Of a stretch of 36,130 nucleotides of DNA, positions 7,979-17,044 are shown in pieces (position 1 is the first letter of the stretch; each line of letters opens with the position of its first letter). The position numbers and the translations under genes were made by a program. The notes below the pieces were generated by a model. The model did not search any database, had not been told where the DNA came from, and was given only the letters and a program-made list of their open reading frames with translations. The DNA is taken from assembly GCA_013140985.1 (NCBI GenBank), contig JABFRU010000078.1:1-36130 (forward strand). The letters are read 5' to 3'. The DNA is from Chitinophagaceae bacterium (GTDB lineage Bacteria > Bacteroidota > Bacteroidia > Chitinophagales > Chitinophagaceae).

Positions 7979-10900
7979 TTATTGCAGGATCAGTTTTTTC
8001 TTATATATAACAGGCCCGATCTGCATCTGGTAAGTATATACACCCGCTGCAAATCTCCCCCAATTATAAGTGATACGATTTAGACCCGCTTGACCGTTTC
8101 CATCTTGCTGGTACACCAGTTGTCCCCCGCTGTTAAACAATTGTGCAGAGTATTTGGAAGAGCCGGCAGGGATATAAAAATCAAATGTCATATTATCATC
8201 GCTAGGAACCGGATAAAGGATATTTGCCCCTTCAATATTCATAAAAACGGGATCGGACATAGGACTCTTACAACCATTTACGGTTACCTGCACCTGGTAT
8301 GTACCATTGAACAGCGGACGATAAAGCTGGTTGGTTGCACCGTTGATCGCTGAACCAGTCTGGAACCATTGGTTGCCGATGGCTGTGGATGAGTTGAGAT
8401 TGCCCGTATTCTGGGTGATTACTGGTTTAGGCGGCATCGGTGTTACTGTCAAAGCAATTGTATTGGTTGTAATAGTAGCAGGAGAAACACATTTTGCATT
8501 GGAGGTTTCAACACAATGGATCACATCTCCGTTGGCCGGAGCAGCGATCGTTACAGATAAAAGACCTGTACTTCCCGGAATAAGCACTCCATTCCTGTAC
8601 CAATTAATGACCGGTGATGAACCCGGGTTAGCATTGGCCAGCGTAAAGGTTGCTGATTCACCTGAACATAATTGAGTCTTTGGTGTGCTGATAGAAGCGG
8701 TATGTGTGAGATTCGGCGATACGATCATTGTAAACGCATTTGATGTAATGGTTGCAGGAGTAGCACAACCAAGGCTGGTTGTTTCCCGGCAACTGATAAT
8801 ATCTCCATTGGCAAGACCAGATAATACAACAGTTGTCTGACCAGAAGTTCCCGAGATCACTACACCATTCTTCAACCATTCAATGACAGGGGATGCGCCC
8901 TGGTTAGCATTTGTAAGATTAAATGTGGCTGTTTGCCCCTGGCATATATCTGTATTGGGTGATGAGATACTCATGCTATGCGTAAGGTTTGAACTTACCG
9001 TGATATAATTATTCATTGTCCTTGTATCCGTACCTCCGGGTGTTGTAACCGTCAATGAAACAGTATAAGTTCCTGCCGTATTATAGGTAATGACAGGGTT
9101 GGTGAGAGTTGACGTAGCTGGTGTTCCACCGGGGAAACTCCATGCATAGGTACTTTGACAATCGGTGCTTGTATTATTGAATGTTACAGATTGCCCAACA
9201 CAAATATTGGTGGCGCCGGCTGAGAAATTAGCAGTTGGTGATGAAACAGCACAGCCATTTGCTAGCGGACTTTCCCAAACACTTCTGCCGTAAGTAGCCA
9301 CCCTTATTTTTCCTGAAGATTTCTGAATTTCCAATTCATTGATAGCAACCAATGGAAGATTGGTAGAATAATCTGACCAGCTTGGATCCGATTCCAGTTT
9401 ATAATATACACCAATGTTCATTCCTACATACAAACCCCTTGGTGTATTATCATCTACAACAATTGTTCTGGCTACAATAGCCGGCAGGCCGGTTGACACA
9501 TTGGTAAATGTTGCGCCGCCATTCGTGGAAACCATTACCCTGTTGGTAGTGCTGTTGAGTGCTACCCATATTTTATTGGGATCAGCGGGATCAATGGCAA
9601 TATCATTGATAGCCGCAGGGGCTGATCTCGTTGTCCAATTGGCGCCATCATTAGTAGTTACCCATAAAGTAGCGCCATCCGAAGCATAGATATAATTGGG
9701 ATTGGAAGGAGCTACGGCCAGGTCATCAACCAGGGTTGTAATAACACCGGTTGATATATTTGTCCAGCTTGTACCACTGGTAGTGGATTTATATACTCCT
9801 GTCCATCCGCCATACAAAATAGTTTGATCAGTAGGATGGATCCATAAGGGTGTTACCCAGTTACCGGCGGAAGGTCTTGGTAATCCTGAATAAGAATTGC
9901 CTCCGTTTGTTGACCTGTAAATACTTCCATTCTGGCTGGTACCCCAAATATTCAAATGGTTTGTTGGACTTACTAACCCTTCCATTCCATCGGCGCCTAA
10001 CCAGTCGGCCCAGTTGCCACCAGCTTGTCTTACAACACTTCCATTATCCTGTGCGCCGCCTGTAATTACATTCGCATTGGTTTGCGAATTTGCAAAGCGA
10101 TAGAATTGGCGAATGGACATGCCGGGTGAAAGATCAGTCCAGTTGTCGCCATTGTCCAATGTTTTATAAAGACCACCGTCAGAGATAGAATAAAGAATGC
10201 CACCTACCCAGAATAATCCATGTACATCAGCATGGTTATAGCCTGTGCTATTTGGATAAGACCAAACAGTTTGTGCTGTAAAACTTGTACCTCCATTCAA
10301 TGATCTCCATACAATAATACCGGCGATATGTACTTCGTTAACATTAACAGGATTCACATCGAGGGCCATATCATAAGTGGCCTGGCCACCGGTGCCCGTT
10401 CCGGTTGGTTCGTAACCAAAATAGTTGGTGCCACTGGCAGGGCTACCTACAACAGTTGTTACAAAATTCAATCCTGCATCAGTTGAGCGATACATTCTTC
10501 CAAATAAACTACCGCTGGCTTGTGCTGCATAAACGACATTCGGATCATGGGCAGATACAGCTACCAGTGTGCGGCCGGTATTGGTAATACCTTGTGCTGC
10601 ACCTAAAGCGGTCCATGTAACACCATTATCAGCAGAACGTACTACATCGCTGCCGGATGCATACATGATATTGGGGTCATTGGGTTTGAATTCTATATCT
10701 TCTTTGCTTCCTGTATGCACTTGTGTCCATGAAGTACCGGCATTCACTGATCTCCAGATCCCATTACTTGCTGTTGCAAAAACAATATTTGAGTTGGAGG
10801 GATGAATAAGCACTTTCCTGATCGTTCCGCCCGGACCTGCACCTGCATTTGAAAAAGTAGCACCGGCATCAAGAGATTTCAATACTAAGCCGGTACTTGT

Positions 10901-11452
10901 TCCGACATAAAGAATGTTTTGATTGACGTTATCAATTGTTATAGCAAAAATGGACATCCATAAAGAATTGTTGTCGGTCAATGGAGTCCATGAAGCGCCG
11001 GCATTGATTGATTTCCACAGACCACCTCCCGGTGAACCGGCATAAATAATATTTGGATTGGCAGGATGAATGCCTATTGCAGAAATTCTTCCTGTGCCCG
11101 GATTCCAGCCCGATGTGTGTGTCCAGCCGCTGGGGCCAAGTGGTACCCAATTGCCTGCTGATATGGATTCGTTTCGTAGAGTAGTACGCTGCAAATAATT
11201 ATTCCATTCTGTTTGTGGCGAAATAAAATGGCCGTCCTCATCCACATGAAACTTTTGCTCATATAACCAGCGCTGAAACTGCTTATAACCGGTACCACGA
11301 CCGGTACCCACAGAATCAAAATGACGGTTGGCTTTTGCTTCAATTTCCTGCAGGGTAAGATCGGTTCTGTCCATCAATTCAAAAACCTGGTGCTGTGACC
11401 AGCCACTAATTGTTAAAGAAACAATGGCAAGAAAAAGAATTAATTTTCTCAT
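7979..11452 (-). CDS. Secreted Asp-box beta-propeller protein with PKD, Ig-like and T9SS sorting domains
   Basis: This 1157-residue protein has a signal peptide (1-19, TISGWSQ). A long propeller region (about 100-740) follows with about ten Asp-box motifs, S-x-D/N-x-G-x-S/T-W/F, such as SINAGASW, SVNAGTSW, SADNGVTW, STDAGLNF, SLNGGTSF, TLDNGDNW and TTNDGANW. This resembles the tandem propellers of sortilin/VPS10 and GH74 proteins. A PKD domain (about 745-825; YAWSFPGGTP, GTYTVSLTVTTPGG) and two related Ig-like units of about 92 residues with paired cysteines come next. The last 81 residues (YPVPSDD... to KKLILQ) are a type A T9SS sorting domain, so the protein is exported through the outer membrane and probably attached to the surface. 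Enzymatic activity cannot be asserted; glycan binding or hydrolysis is possible. A candidate -7 box, TACCTTTA, lies at 11478-11485. Confidence 0.88.
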   Translation of the reverse strand: MRKLILFLAIVSLTISGWSQHQVFELMDRTDLTLQEIEAKANRHFDSVGTGRGTGYKQFQRWLYEQKFHVDEDGHFISPQTEWNNYLQRTTLRNESISAGNWVPLGPSGWTHTSGWNPGTGRISAIGIHPANPNIIYAGSPGGGLWKSINAGASWTPLTDNNSLWMSIFAITIDNVNQNILYVGTSTGLVLKSLDAGATFSNAGAGPGGTIRKVLIHPSNSNIVFATASNGIWRSVNAGTSWTQVHTGSKEDIEFKPNDPNIMYASGSDVVRSADNGVTWTALGAAQGITNTGRTLVAVSAHDPNVVYAAQASGSLFGRMYRSTDAGLNFVTTVVGSPASGTNYFGYEPTGTGTGGQATYDMALDVNPVNVNEVHIAGIIVWRSLNGGTSFTAQTVWSYPNSTGYNHADVHGLFWVGGILYSISDGGLYKTLDNGDNWTDLSPGMSIRQFYRFANSQTNANVITGGAQDNGSVVRQAGGNWADWLGADGMEGLVSPTNHLNIWGTSQNGSIYRSTNGGNSYSGLPRPSAGNWVTPLWIHPTDQTILYGGWTGVYKSTTSGTSWTNISTGVITTLVDDLAVAPSNPNYIYASDGATLWVTTNDGANWTTRSAPAAINDIAIDPADPNKIWVALNSTTNRVMVSTNGGATFTNVSTGLPAIVARTIVVDDNTPRGLYVGMNIGVYYKLESDPSWSDYSTNLPLVAINELEIQKSSGKIRVATYGRSVWESPLANGCAVSSPTANFSAGATNICVGQSVTFNNTSTDCQSTYAWSFPGGTPATSTLTNPVITYNTAGTYTVSLTVTTPGGTDTRTMNNYITVSSNLTHSMSISSPNTDICQGQTATFNLTNANQGASPVIEWLKNGVVISGTSGQTTVVLSGLANGDIISCRETTSLGCATPATITSNAFTMIVSPNLTHTASISTPKTQLCSGESATFTLANANPGSSPVINWYRNGVLIPGSTGLLSVTIAAPANGDVIHCVETSNAKCVSPATITTNTIALTVTPMPPKPVITQNTGNLNSSTAIGNQWFQTGSAINGATNQLYRPLFNGTYQVQVTVNGCKSPMSDPVFMNIEGANILYPVPSDDNMTFDFYIPAGSSKYSAQLFNSGGQLVYQQDGNGQAGLNRITYNWGRFAAGVYTYQMQIGPVIYKKKLILQ

Positions 11453-11540
11453 AAATGGGGTATAATTTTCGGGGCAATAAAGGTAAAAAATAAAGCGACA
11501 CTTCTGCTCGTAATACTTCCTTATTTGACTGTAATATTAC

Positions 11541-12506
11541 TTATTCATGTTCCCGCCCTTTAAGACGACCGGTTTTCCATGAATTATTGAGGTTTTCAAA
11601 TTCTTTCAGGTCGTCGGCAGTAAACTCTTTGTTACCAAGTTTAGTAAGATCAGGCTGCCCTGCATTCACCCATGCCGTGTACCAGAAGGAAGCAACTGCA
11701 TAAATGGATTGCCTCATTCTTTTTTCCACCATACCTCCGAGCATCTCATTGTATTTTATGGAGAAAGCAGATGAATATTGACGTATCGTTATTCCATTGC
11801 GATCTTCAAAAGAATATTTTTGATCGGCCGGAAAAGTGTTGGTCAGCTCTTTTTCCAGTTTCAATACAGTATCGGCTGCTGCGGCACTTTCCAATACCCT
11901 CTTCCACATAAAATCAGACGGATCTTTTATATGTTCTGCTTTGCCGATAAAAAAATCCCATTCTTTTTCTGCCAGCAACTCGGGTATCCTGCTTTCCCAA
12001 AAACCATGGATACCTTTCTGATCGGTGTATTGACCGTTATAGTTGCTATTGGCATGAAGCGGTACATGGGCATCGGCAATATAATGTCCTATCTCTGCAG
12101 AGTATTTTAAAATTTTTGCCTGGTTCTTTTCTTTGAAAGCATTGGTAAGCCTGAGCAGCATGACAGGCACCCACCAGGGAACAATGCCATGTGCATTCAA
12201 TGTATCTTCTGAATATTTGGCTACTGCATCATTCCATTTTCTTGGTAAAGAATCAAAAGGATATTTTCCATAGCGGTCAAGATCAATATAATGTCTTGGC
12301 GCTTCTTCCGGCACCGCATATCTCCTCATATCAGGATCAACAGCATGTTCTGAAATGAAATCGATGTTTTGTTTATACAATACCATCATTTCCGGCGGCA
12401 ATAGAAACACAGCGTAATAATTGATCTTTTTATGACCATAAAAACCCCAGCAAAATGATTTGATTGCAATGGCTGAAAAAAACAGGAGAAGGAGAATTTT
12501 CTTCAT
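11541..12506 (-). CDS. Secreted S1/P1 nuclease-fold zinc enzyme (zinc-dependent phospholipase C-like)
   Basis: This 321-residue protein has a signal peptide ending at SFCWGFYGH. Mature Trp20 and the nearby His are typical of the trinuclear zinc site in this fold. Further likely ligands lie in SEHAVDPDM, HYIDLD, and the motif HYIADAHVPLHANSNYNG followed by IHGFWES, which matches the H...D.H and H...E pattern of S1/P1 nucleases and zinc phospholipases C. The family cleaves phosphodiester bonds in nucleic acids or phospholipids; the sequence does not settle which. The ATG overlaps the stop of the upstream DUF502 gene (TAATG), so translation is probably coupled. The enzyme would act in the periplasm or outside the cell. 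Confidence 0.82.
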   Translation of the reverse strand: MKKILLLLFFSAIAIKSFCWGFYGHKKINYYAVFLLPPEMMVLYKQNIDFISEHAVDPDMRRYAVPEEAPRHYIDLDRYGKYPFDSLPRKWNDAVAKYSEDTLNAHGIVPWWVPVMLLRLTNAFKEKNQAKILKYSAEIGHYIADAHVPLHANSNYNGQYTDQKGIHGFWESRIPELLAEKEWDFFIGKAEHIKDPSDFMWKRVLESAAAADTVLKLEKELTNTFPADQKYSFEDRNGITIRQYSSAFSIKYNEMLGGMVEKRMRQSIYAVASFWYTAWVNAGQPDLTKLGNKEFTADDLKEFENLNNSWKTGRLKGREHE

Positions 12507-13123
12507 TATTTCTTTTCTGTTTCCGGTAAAGCAGTCTTTTCTTCTTCTGCATCCACTACACCTCCCGTCACTGCATATTTCATTACATCACCAGAGCCGA
12601 CCTTATCTATTATCCTTACCCTGTTGCGTGGTAATATATATAACTGTCCCGCCCAATGGTAGGCCTGCGGTATATAAATGGAAACCATTTCGGCGCCCAT
12701 ATTGAATTTAGCCAGTTCCTCATCTGTAATAAAACCCATCACCCACACATCATCGGCAAAAGCATTGGCAAGAATGGGTTTGTCGAATTTCTTTTTATCA
12801 CCTGAAAAGGCTTCGAAGAATTCTTTGGTAGAGGAATAAATGAATTTAATGACCGGGGCCCTTTCCACCCAGGAATCGAAAAGATTAATAAAACCTCCCA
12901 TTAAAAAAGTAGAGCTGACCCAGCCTACCAATAAAATAAATACAATGATGATAACGAATCCAAGGCCCGGAATATCAACATAAGGCCGTAGAATATTATC
13001 TACTTTGGTAAAGAGCCAATAAATGACCCAGGCCGTAACACCAATAGGCGCCAGGATGACCAGCCCCTGCAGGAAATACCGTAAGATCTTTTTGAAAACA
13101 CTTCTTTGTTTTGGCGCAGCCAT
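12506..13123 (-). CDS. DUF502 family membrane protein
   Basis: This 205-residue protein has two transmembrane helices (about 16-38 and 50-75). They are followed by the conserved region of the DUF502 family: FDSWVERAPVIKFIYSSTKE, then VWVMGFITDEEL, and VSIYIPQAYHWAGQLYILPRNRV. The last 15 residues are acidic. The family is widespread and predicted to sit in the inner membrane; its role is not established. It is the first gene of a two-gene unit with the zinc nuclease-like enzyme, with a one-base overlap. A possible -7 box, TACCTTTA, lies on the minus strand at 13144-13151. It is divergent from the tetR efflux operon. Confidence 0.88.
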   Translation of the reverse strand: MAAPKQRSVFKKILRYFLQGLVILAPIGVTAWVIYWLFTKVDNILRPYVDIPGLGFVIIIVFILLVGWVSSTFLMGGFINLFDSWVERAPVIKFIYSSTKEFFEAFSGDKKKFDKPILANAFADDVWVMGFITDEELAKFNMGAEMVSIYIPQAYHWAGQLYILPRNRVRIIDKVGSGDVMKYAVTGGVVDAEEEKTALPETEKK

Positions 13124-13211
13124 GTGTAAATGTGATTAAAGACTAAAGGTAGTTTAAAAATAAATCGGCCGGCAGCAGGATAAAACCGGTAAAAAGTAAA
13201 AAATTAATACC

Positions 13212-13239
13212 GGAAACTTTGGTAACGAAAAAAGTTTCC
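13212..13239. promoter_or_regulatory. Perfect inverted repeat, candidate TetR operator
   Basis: GGAAACTTT (13212-13220) and AAAGTTTCC (13231-13239) are exact complements separated by 10 bases. The repeat covers the -33 TTG and the spacer of the tetR promoter, so a bound repressor would block RNA polymerase. Two half-sites on a promoter just upstream of a TetR-family gene fit autoregulation. That the encoded TetR is the ligand is inference. Confidence 0.65.
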
Positions 13240-13248
13240 ATAGTTTTG
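13219..13248 (+). promoter_or_regulatory. Promoter of the tetR-tolC-RND operon (-33 TTG, -7 TAGTTTTG)
   Basis: TTG at 13219-13221 and TAGTTTTG at 13241-13248 match the Bacteroidota -33/-7 consensus exactly with a 19-base spacer. The predicted start of transcription lies near 13255, giving a short leader before the ATG at 13268. Confidence 0.75.
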
Positions 13249-13267
13249 CCCCCGCTTTAATAAAATT

Positions 13268-13906
13268 ATGGATCCAAAAGAAAGAATACAGGCGAAAGCA
13301 GACGAGTTATTCATGCGGTATGGCATCCGTTCTGTTTCTATGGACGATATAGCGGCTGACCTTGCTATGTCAAAGAAGACATTGTACCAGTTCTTTGCCG
13401 ATAAAGACGAGCTGGTAGATGCTGTAGTGGACAAAGAATTAAAAAAAGGCCAGTGTGATTGCATGAACTGCCGTACGCAATCAAAAGATGCGGTGGATGA
13501 GATCTTTTTAACGATGGAACATATTGCCGAGCAATTCCGTAATATGAATCCCATGGTGATCTATGACCTGGAGAAATTTCATGCGGCTTCTTACCAGAAA
13601 TTTCTAAAGCATAAAAATGAATTCCTGATGGATGTTATCCGCAAGAATATGGAAAGGGGCATACAGGAAGAACTGTTCAGGCCGGAGATCAATGTAGATG
13701 TCATGTCCAAATTCAGGTTGGAGTCTATGATGATCGCATTCAACATGTCGGTATTTCCGCCAAGAAAATACAACCTGGCCGAAGTGACACAGGAGTTTAT
13801 CGAGCATTATCTCTATGGACTGGCCACTTTAAAAGGGCATAAACTCATTCTAAAATATAAAGAGCAACATAAAAAAAATATTTCGTATGAAGAGGCTAAG
13901 AAGTAA
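13268..13906 (+). CDS. TetR/AcrR family transcriptional regulator
   Basis: This 212-residue regulator has the N-terminal TetR helix-turn-helix at about residues 5-50 (ADELFMRYGIRSVSMDDIAA, then MSKKTLYQFFADKDEL). The C-terminal ligand/dimer domain (55-212) shows no recognisable specificity. It opens with a CxCxxC cluster (CDCMNC, residues 63-68), which is unusual and could sense redox state or metal. It is the first gene of the efflux operon, and its coding region overlaps the tolC-like gene by 20 bases. The inverted repeat on its promoter suggests that it represses its own operon. The ligand is probably a drug, bile-like or lipid compound, which is inference from family role. Confidence 0.93.
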   Translation: MDPKERIQAKADELFMRYGIRSVSMDDIAADLAMSKKTLYQFFADKDELVDAVVDKELKKGQCDCMNCRTQSKDAVDEIFLTMEHIAEQFRNMNPMVIYDLEKFHAASYQKFLKHKNEFLMDVIRKNMERGIQEELFRPEINVDVMSKFRLESMMIAFNMSVFPPRKYNLAEVTQEFIEHYLYGLATLKGHKLILKYKEQHKKNISYEEAKK

Positions 13907-15317
13907 AAATAGTTCGGGTGTAGTGAAGCTGATCGTATTGGTATTATTTCCGGCAATAAGCTTTGCACAAGCGGATACGACCAAACCCCGCAAGCATGAA
14001 TTTTCCGTACAGCAGGCGGTGGATTATGCTTTGAAGAATAATGTGAATGTGAAGAACGCACTGTTGCAAATAAAAGTACAGGAGCAGCAGAACAGGGCAT
14101 TTACTTCGGCAGCTTATCCGCATATTAATGCGAGCCTGGGAACAACATATAATCCCAATGTGGCTACACAGGTAATACCGAATTTTATTTCACCGGCTAC
14201 TTACCAGGTATTGATAGACGAAGGTGTGAAGGATGGGAATGGTAATCCTATACAGATGCCGAATGATTTTGGATTTATTGCGGCGCAGTTTGGGACCAAG
14301 TTCAGTGCTAATGCGGGAATCAGCTTGTCACAAATTCTTTTTGATGGACAAGTATTTGTTGGCCTGCAGGCAAGAGGGGCTGCTATCAGGCTTTATGAAA
14401 AAGGAGCAGAGGTAACGAGTGAGCAGATAAAGGCCAGTATTTATAAAATATATTATCAGCTGGCGGTAAGTAAAACACAGATCGAATTACTGGATGCCAA
14501 TATTGCATTGGTAGAAAAGAACCTGAGAGATACAAGGATCATTTATGAAAATGGTTTCCGGGAAAAACTGGATGTTGATAAAGAAACGGTAAGGCTTTCG
14601 AACCTGCAAACAGAAAAACAAAAATTGCTCAACCAGGTGTCCAACGGTTATTATGCTTTAAAAATGCTGATGGGAATGCCGATCAGTGATGAACTGGTGC
14701 TGACAGATAAAGTAAGCGAGGAACAAGTAAAGGACGGAGTGCTGGAAGTGAACGGATATACTTATGAAGACAGGAAAGAATTTCAACAGGCACAAATTTC
14801 AAAGCAGTTACTGGAGTACAATGTGCGCCGTTTCAAACTATCGCAGATACCTACTGTTTCTTTGTCGGCGCTGTATGCAAAAAATGCGCAGCGGGATTCA
14901 TGGAATTTCTTCGGCAAAGGGGATTGGTTCACTATTTCCAATATGAACCTGAATATTTCCATTCCCATCTTCAATGGTTTTTTTACGAAGTCAAAGATCC
15001 AGGAAGCGAAGATTGAAGTGGATAAAATAAATAATACGCTGGAAAGCCTGAAGCGCTGGATAGATAATGATGTGGAAGCAGCGAAGAACAATTTCCGCAA
15101 TGCTATTGCTACCATGGATTTCCAGAAAAAGAATATGGAGCTGGCCGAAAAAATTTACCAGCAAACAAAAAAGAAATATGAAGTGGGAACAGGTTCCCAG
15201 ATCGAGATCGTAGCAGCACAAACAGAAATGAAAGCGGCACAGACAAATTATGTGACAGCGCTTTATGATGCCGTTATTGCCAAAGTAGATTTTTTGAAAG
15301 CAACAGGCAAACTATGA
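13887..15317 (+). CDS. TolC-family outer membrane efflux protein
   Basis: This 476-residue protein has a signal peptide (about 1-28, ending in ISFAQ). The TolC/OEP repeat architecture follows: an N-terminal EFSVQQAVDYALKNN segment, long coiled-coil helices (about 160-250 and 360-440), and beta-strand segments (for example NMNLNISIPIFNGFF). Trimers form the outer membrane channel of RND pumps. The ATG at 13887 lies within the last codons of the regulator gene (20-base overlap), so the two genes are translated from one message. The adaptor and pump follow downstream. The length is normal and the gene is intact. Confidence 0.92.
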   Translation: MKRLRSKNSSGVVKLIVLVLFPAISFAQADTTKPRKHEFSVQQAVDYALKNNVNVKNALLQIKVQEQQNRAFTSAAYPHINASLGTTYNPNVATQVIPNFISPATYQVLIDEGVKDGNGNPIQMPNDFGFIAAQFGTKFSANAGISLSQILFDGQVFVGLQARGAAIRLYEKGAEVTSEQIKASIYKIYYQLAVSKTQIELLDANIALVEKNLRDTRIIYENGFREKLDVDKETVRLSNLQTEKQKLLNQVSNGYYALKMLMGMPISDELVLTDKVSEEQVKDGVLEVNGYTYEDRKEFQQAQISKQLLEYNVRRFKLSQIPTVSLSALYAKNAQRDSWNFFGKGDWFTISNMNLNISIPIFNGFFTKSKIQEAKIEVDKINNTLESLKRWIDNDVEAAKNNFRNAIATMDFQKKNMELAEKIYQQTKKKYEVGTGSQIEIVAAQTEMKAAQTNYVTALYDAVIAKVDFLKATGKL

Positions 15318-15460
15318 CCACAGATTAGGAATAAAATAACTACACAGAGTAATACAAATAATATGAAATGAGACATAAAATCTTCAAGCTATTTTAACAA
15401 GCAGCGAAGAAAATTTTATGGCGAATAACATGTGACAAATAAAAAAATAAAAGCAAACAC

Positions 15461-16669
15461 ATGAAAAGGATCACAACTGCAATTGGAATTATTGTTTTGG
15501 TTTCATTTTTTATTGCATCCTGCGGCGGTGGCGGCAAAAAAGATGATGTAGCCGGGATGAAAAAGAAGATGGAAAAATTGAAAGCCGAAAAGAACAAGCT
15601 GGATGCTGATATCCGCAAGCTGGAAGAGCAGATCGCCAAAGCCGATCCGAAAGCAGCGCAAAAGGATTTGAAATTAGTAGCGGTGGATTCTGTACGTACA
15701 GATACTTTCAGGCACTATATCGAACTACAGGGAAAAATTGATGCCGAAGGAATGGCTTATGTTGCTCCGAAAGGACAAGGCGGATTGGTAAAATCAGTTC
15801 TTGTAAAACCCGGCCAAAGGGTTGGCAAAGGACAGTTGATCTTAAAGTTGGATGATGCGATGGCGAGACAGGGGGTGATCGCTGCGCAACAACAAACAGG
15901 ACAATTGAAAGCAAGATTGGCGCAGGCGGAAACTATATATGAACGTTACCAGAATTTATGGAAACAGGGTATTGGCGCAGAGATGCAGGTGATCAATGCA
16001 AAAGCAGATGTGGATGCATTAGCTGCTCAGTTAAGAGCTGCGCAGGCACAGGTAGCTATGGCGCAGGAACAGGCTAATATGTCAAATGTATATGCAGAGA
16101 TTGGAGGAGTGGTAGATGCAGTAGATGTAAAAGTGGGTGAATTCTTTTCTCCGCAAAGTGCAGCTATGCCGGGTAAGGGCATCCGCATTGTCAATAACAG
16201 CAAACTTAAGATAGTGGCAAACGTACCGGAAAGTTATATAGGGAAGGTCAAAAATAAAATGCCAATACTGGTAATAATAAATGAACCAGATACCACTTTT
16301 TCCGCAACGATCAATGCAGTGGGTGCTTCAATAGATCCGGTTACCCGTTCATTTACAGCAGAAGCAACACTGAATGCTGATCCTGTTTTAAAACCTAACC
16401 AGATCGCAACGATGAAAATTTTAGACAAAGAAATCAAGGATGCAATTGCCGTTCCTGTAAATGTTGTTCAAAGCGATGAGAAAGGCAAGTATGTATATGT
16501 GGCAGAGAAAACAGGAGACAAAACAGTAGCCCGCAAAAAAATTGTAACGGTAGGCGATGCGTATGGAAACTCCATACTTATTACCAGCGGCCTGAATGCC
16601 GGAGACCTGATCATTACAGAGGGCAACCGTTCGGTGTATGACGGGCAGGCGATCAATACAGGAAAATAA
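15461..16669 (+). CDS. RND efflux periplasmic adaptor (membrane fusion lipoprotein)
   Basis: This 402-residue adaptor begins with a lipoprotein signal (FFIASC, Cys21), followed by a Gly-rich tether and a short charged coiled coil (31-62). The lipoyl/biotinyl half motif VLVKPGQRVGKGQLILKLDD lies near 112-131, followed by a helical hairpin (about 135-205), the matching second lipoyl half (VDAVDVKVGEFF), and beta-barrel and membrane-proximal domains. The protein bridges the pump and TolC channel in the periplasm. It lies 143 bases after the tolC-like gene with no terminator in between. The short coiled coil before the lipoyl domain is a feature of Bacteroidota adaptors. Confidence 0.92.
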   Translation: MKRITTAIGIIVLVSFFIASCGGGGKKDDVAGMKKKMEKLKAEKNKLDADIRKLEEQIAKADPKAAQKDLKLVAVDSVRTDTFRHYIELQGKIDAEGMAYVAPKGQGGLVKSVLVKPGQRVGKGQLILKLDDAMARQGVIAAQQQTGQLKARLAQAETIYERYQNLWKQGIGAEMQVINAKADVDALAAQLRAAQAQVAMAQEQANMSNVYAEIGGVVDAVDVKVGEFFSPQSAAMPGKGIRIVNNSKLKIVANVPESYIGKVKNKMPILVIINEPDTTFSATINAVGASIDPVTRSFTAEATLNADPVLKPNQIATMKILDKEIKDAIAVPVNVVQSDEKGKYVYVAEKTGDKTVARKKIVTVGDAYGNSILITSGLNAGDLIITEGNRSVYDGQAINTGK

Positions 16670-17044
16670 AGCCCCCTGAGCGATGCTCGCAACCTTTGCC
16701 GCAGGCTTGGTTGCCCTAAAGGGGAGACTTAGGTTGAATAATAACTATGGGCTTGATAAATTATATAAAGCAGAAGTAATTCGATTAGCCCCGTAGGGGC
16801 GAAATATCGGTAGCCCCGGATGCAATCCGGGGAATGAAACGAAAAAATGTATTTGAACCCCGTAGGGGTGACATATAAAATGGGATATGAAATTTTAAAA
16901 TCGATAAGAGATTTCAAAAATGATGATAAGCGAACAGAACGATGAAGTGTCCCGACGAAGCGAAGCTGGTCGGGATGCTGACCCAAGCGTCTGCATAGTA
17001 CGACAGCTGACAAACCAAAAATCAATTGACGAAAAAAATAATTT
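16670..17044. repeat. Intra-operon spacer of 375 bp with a cluster of hairpin repeats
   Basis: No open frame of interest is present. Hairpins include GCAACC...GGTTGC (16689-16714), GCCCC-GTA-GGGGC (16788-16800), CCCCGGAT-GCA-ATCCGGGG (16814-16832), ACCCC-GTA-GGGGT (16857-16869) and TCCCGAC...GTCGGGA (16950-16975). Between the second and third hairpins lies ATATCGGTAG (16804-16813), which also occurs in the element at 22105-22254. This separates the adaptor from the pump gene. Confidence 0.7.

Noticed and set aside
8331-8675. Open frame on the plus strand inside the T9SS propeller gene (and similar long shadow frames over the RND and M16 genes).
   Set aside because: The strand-opposite protein is strongly supported by domains; these frames have no recognisable features and follow the codon bias of the real gene.
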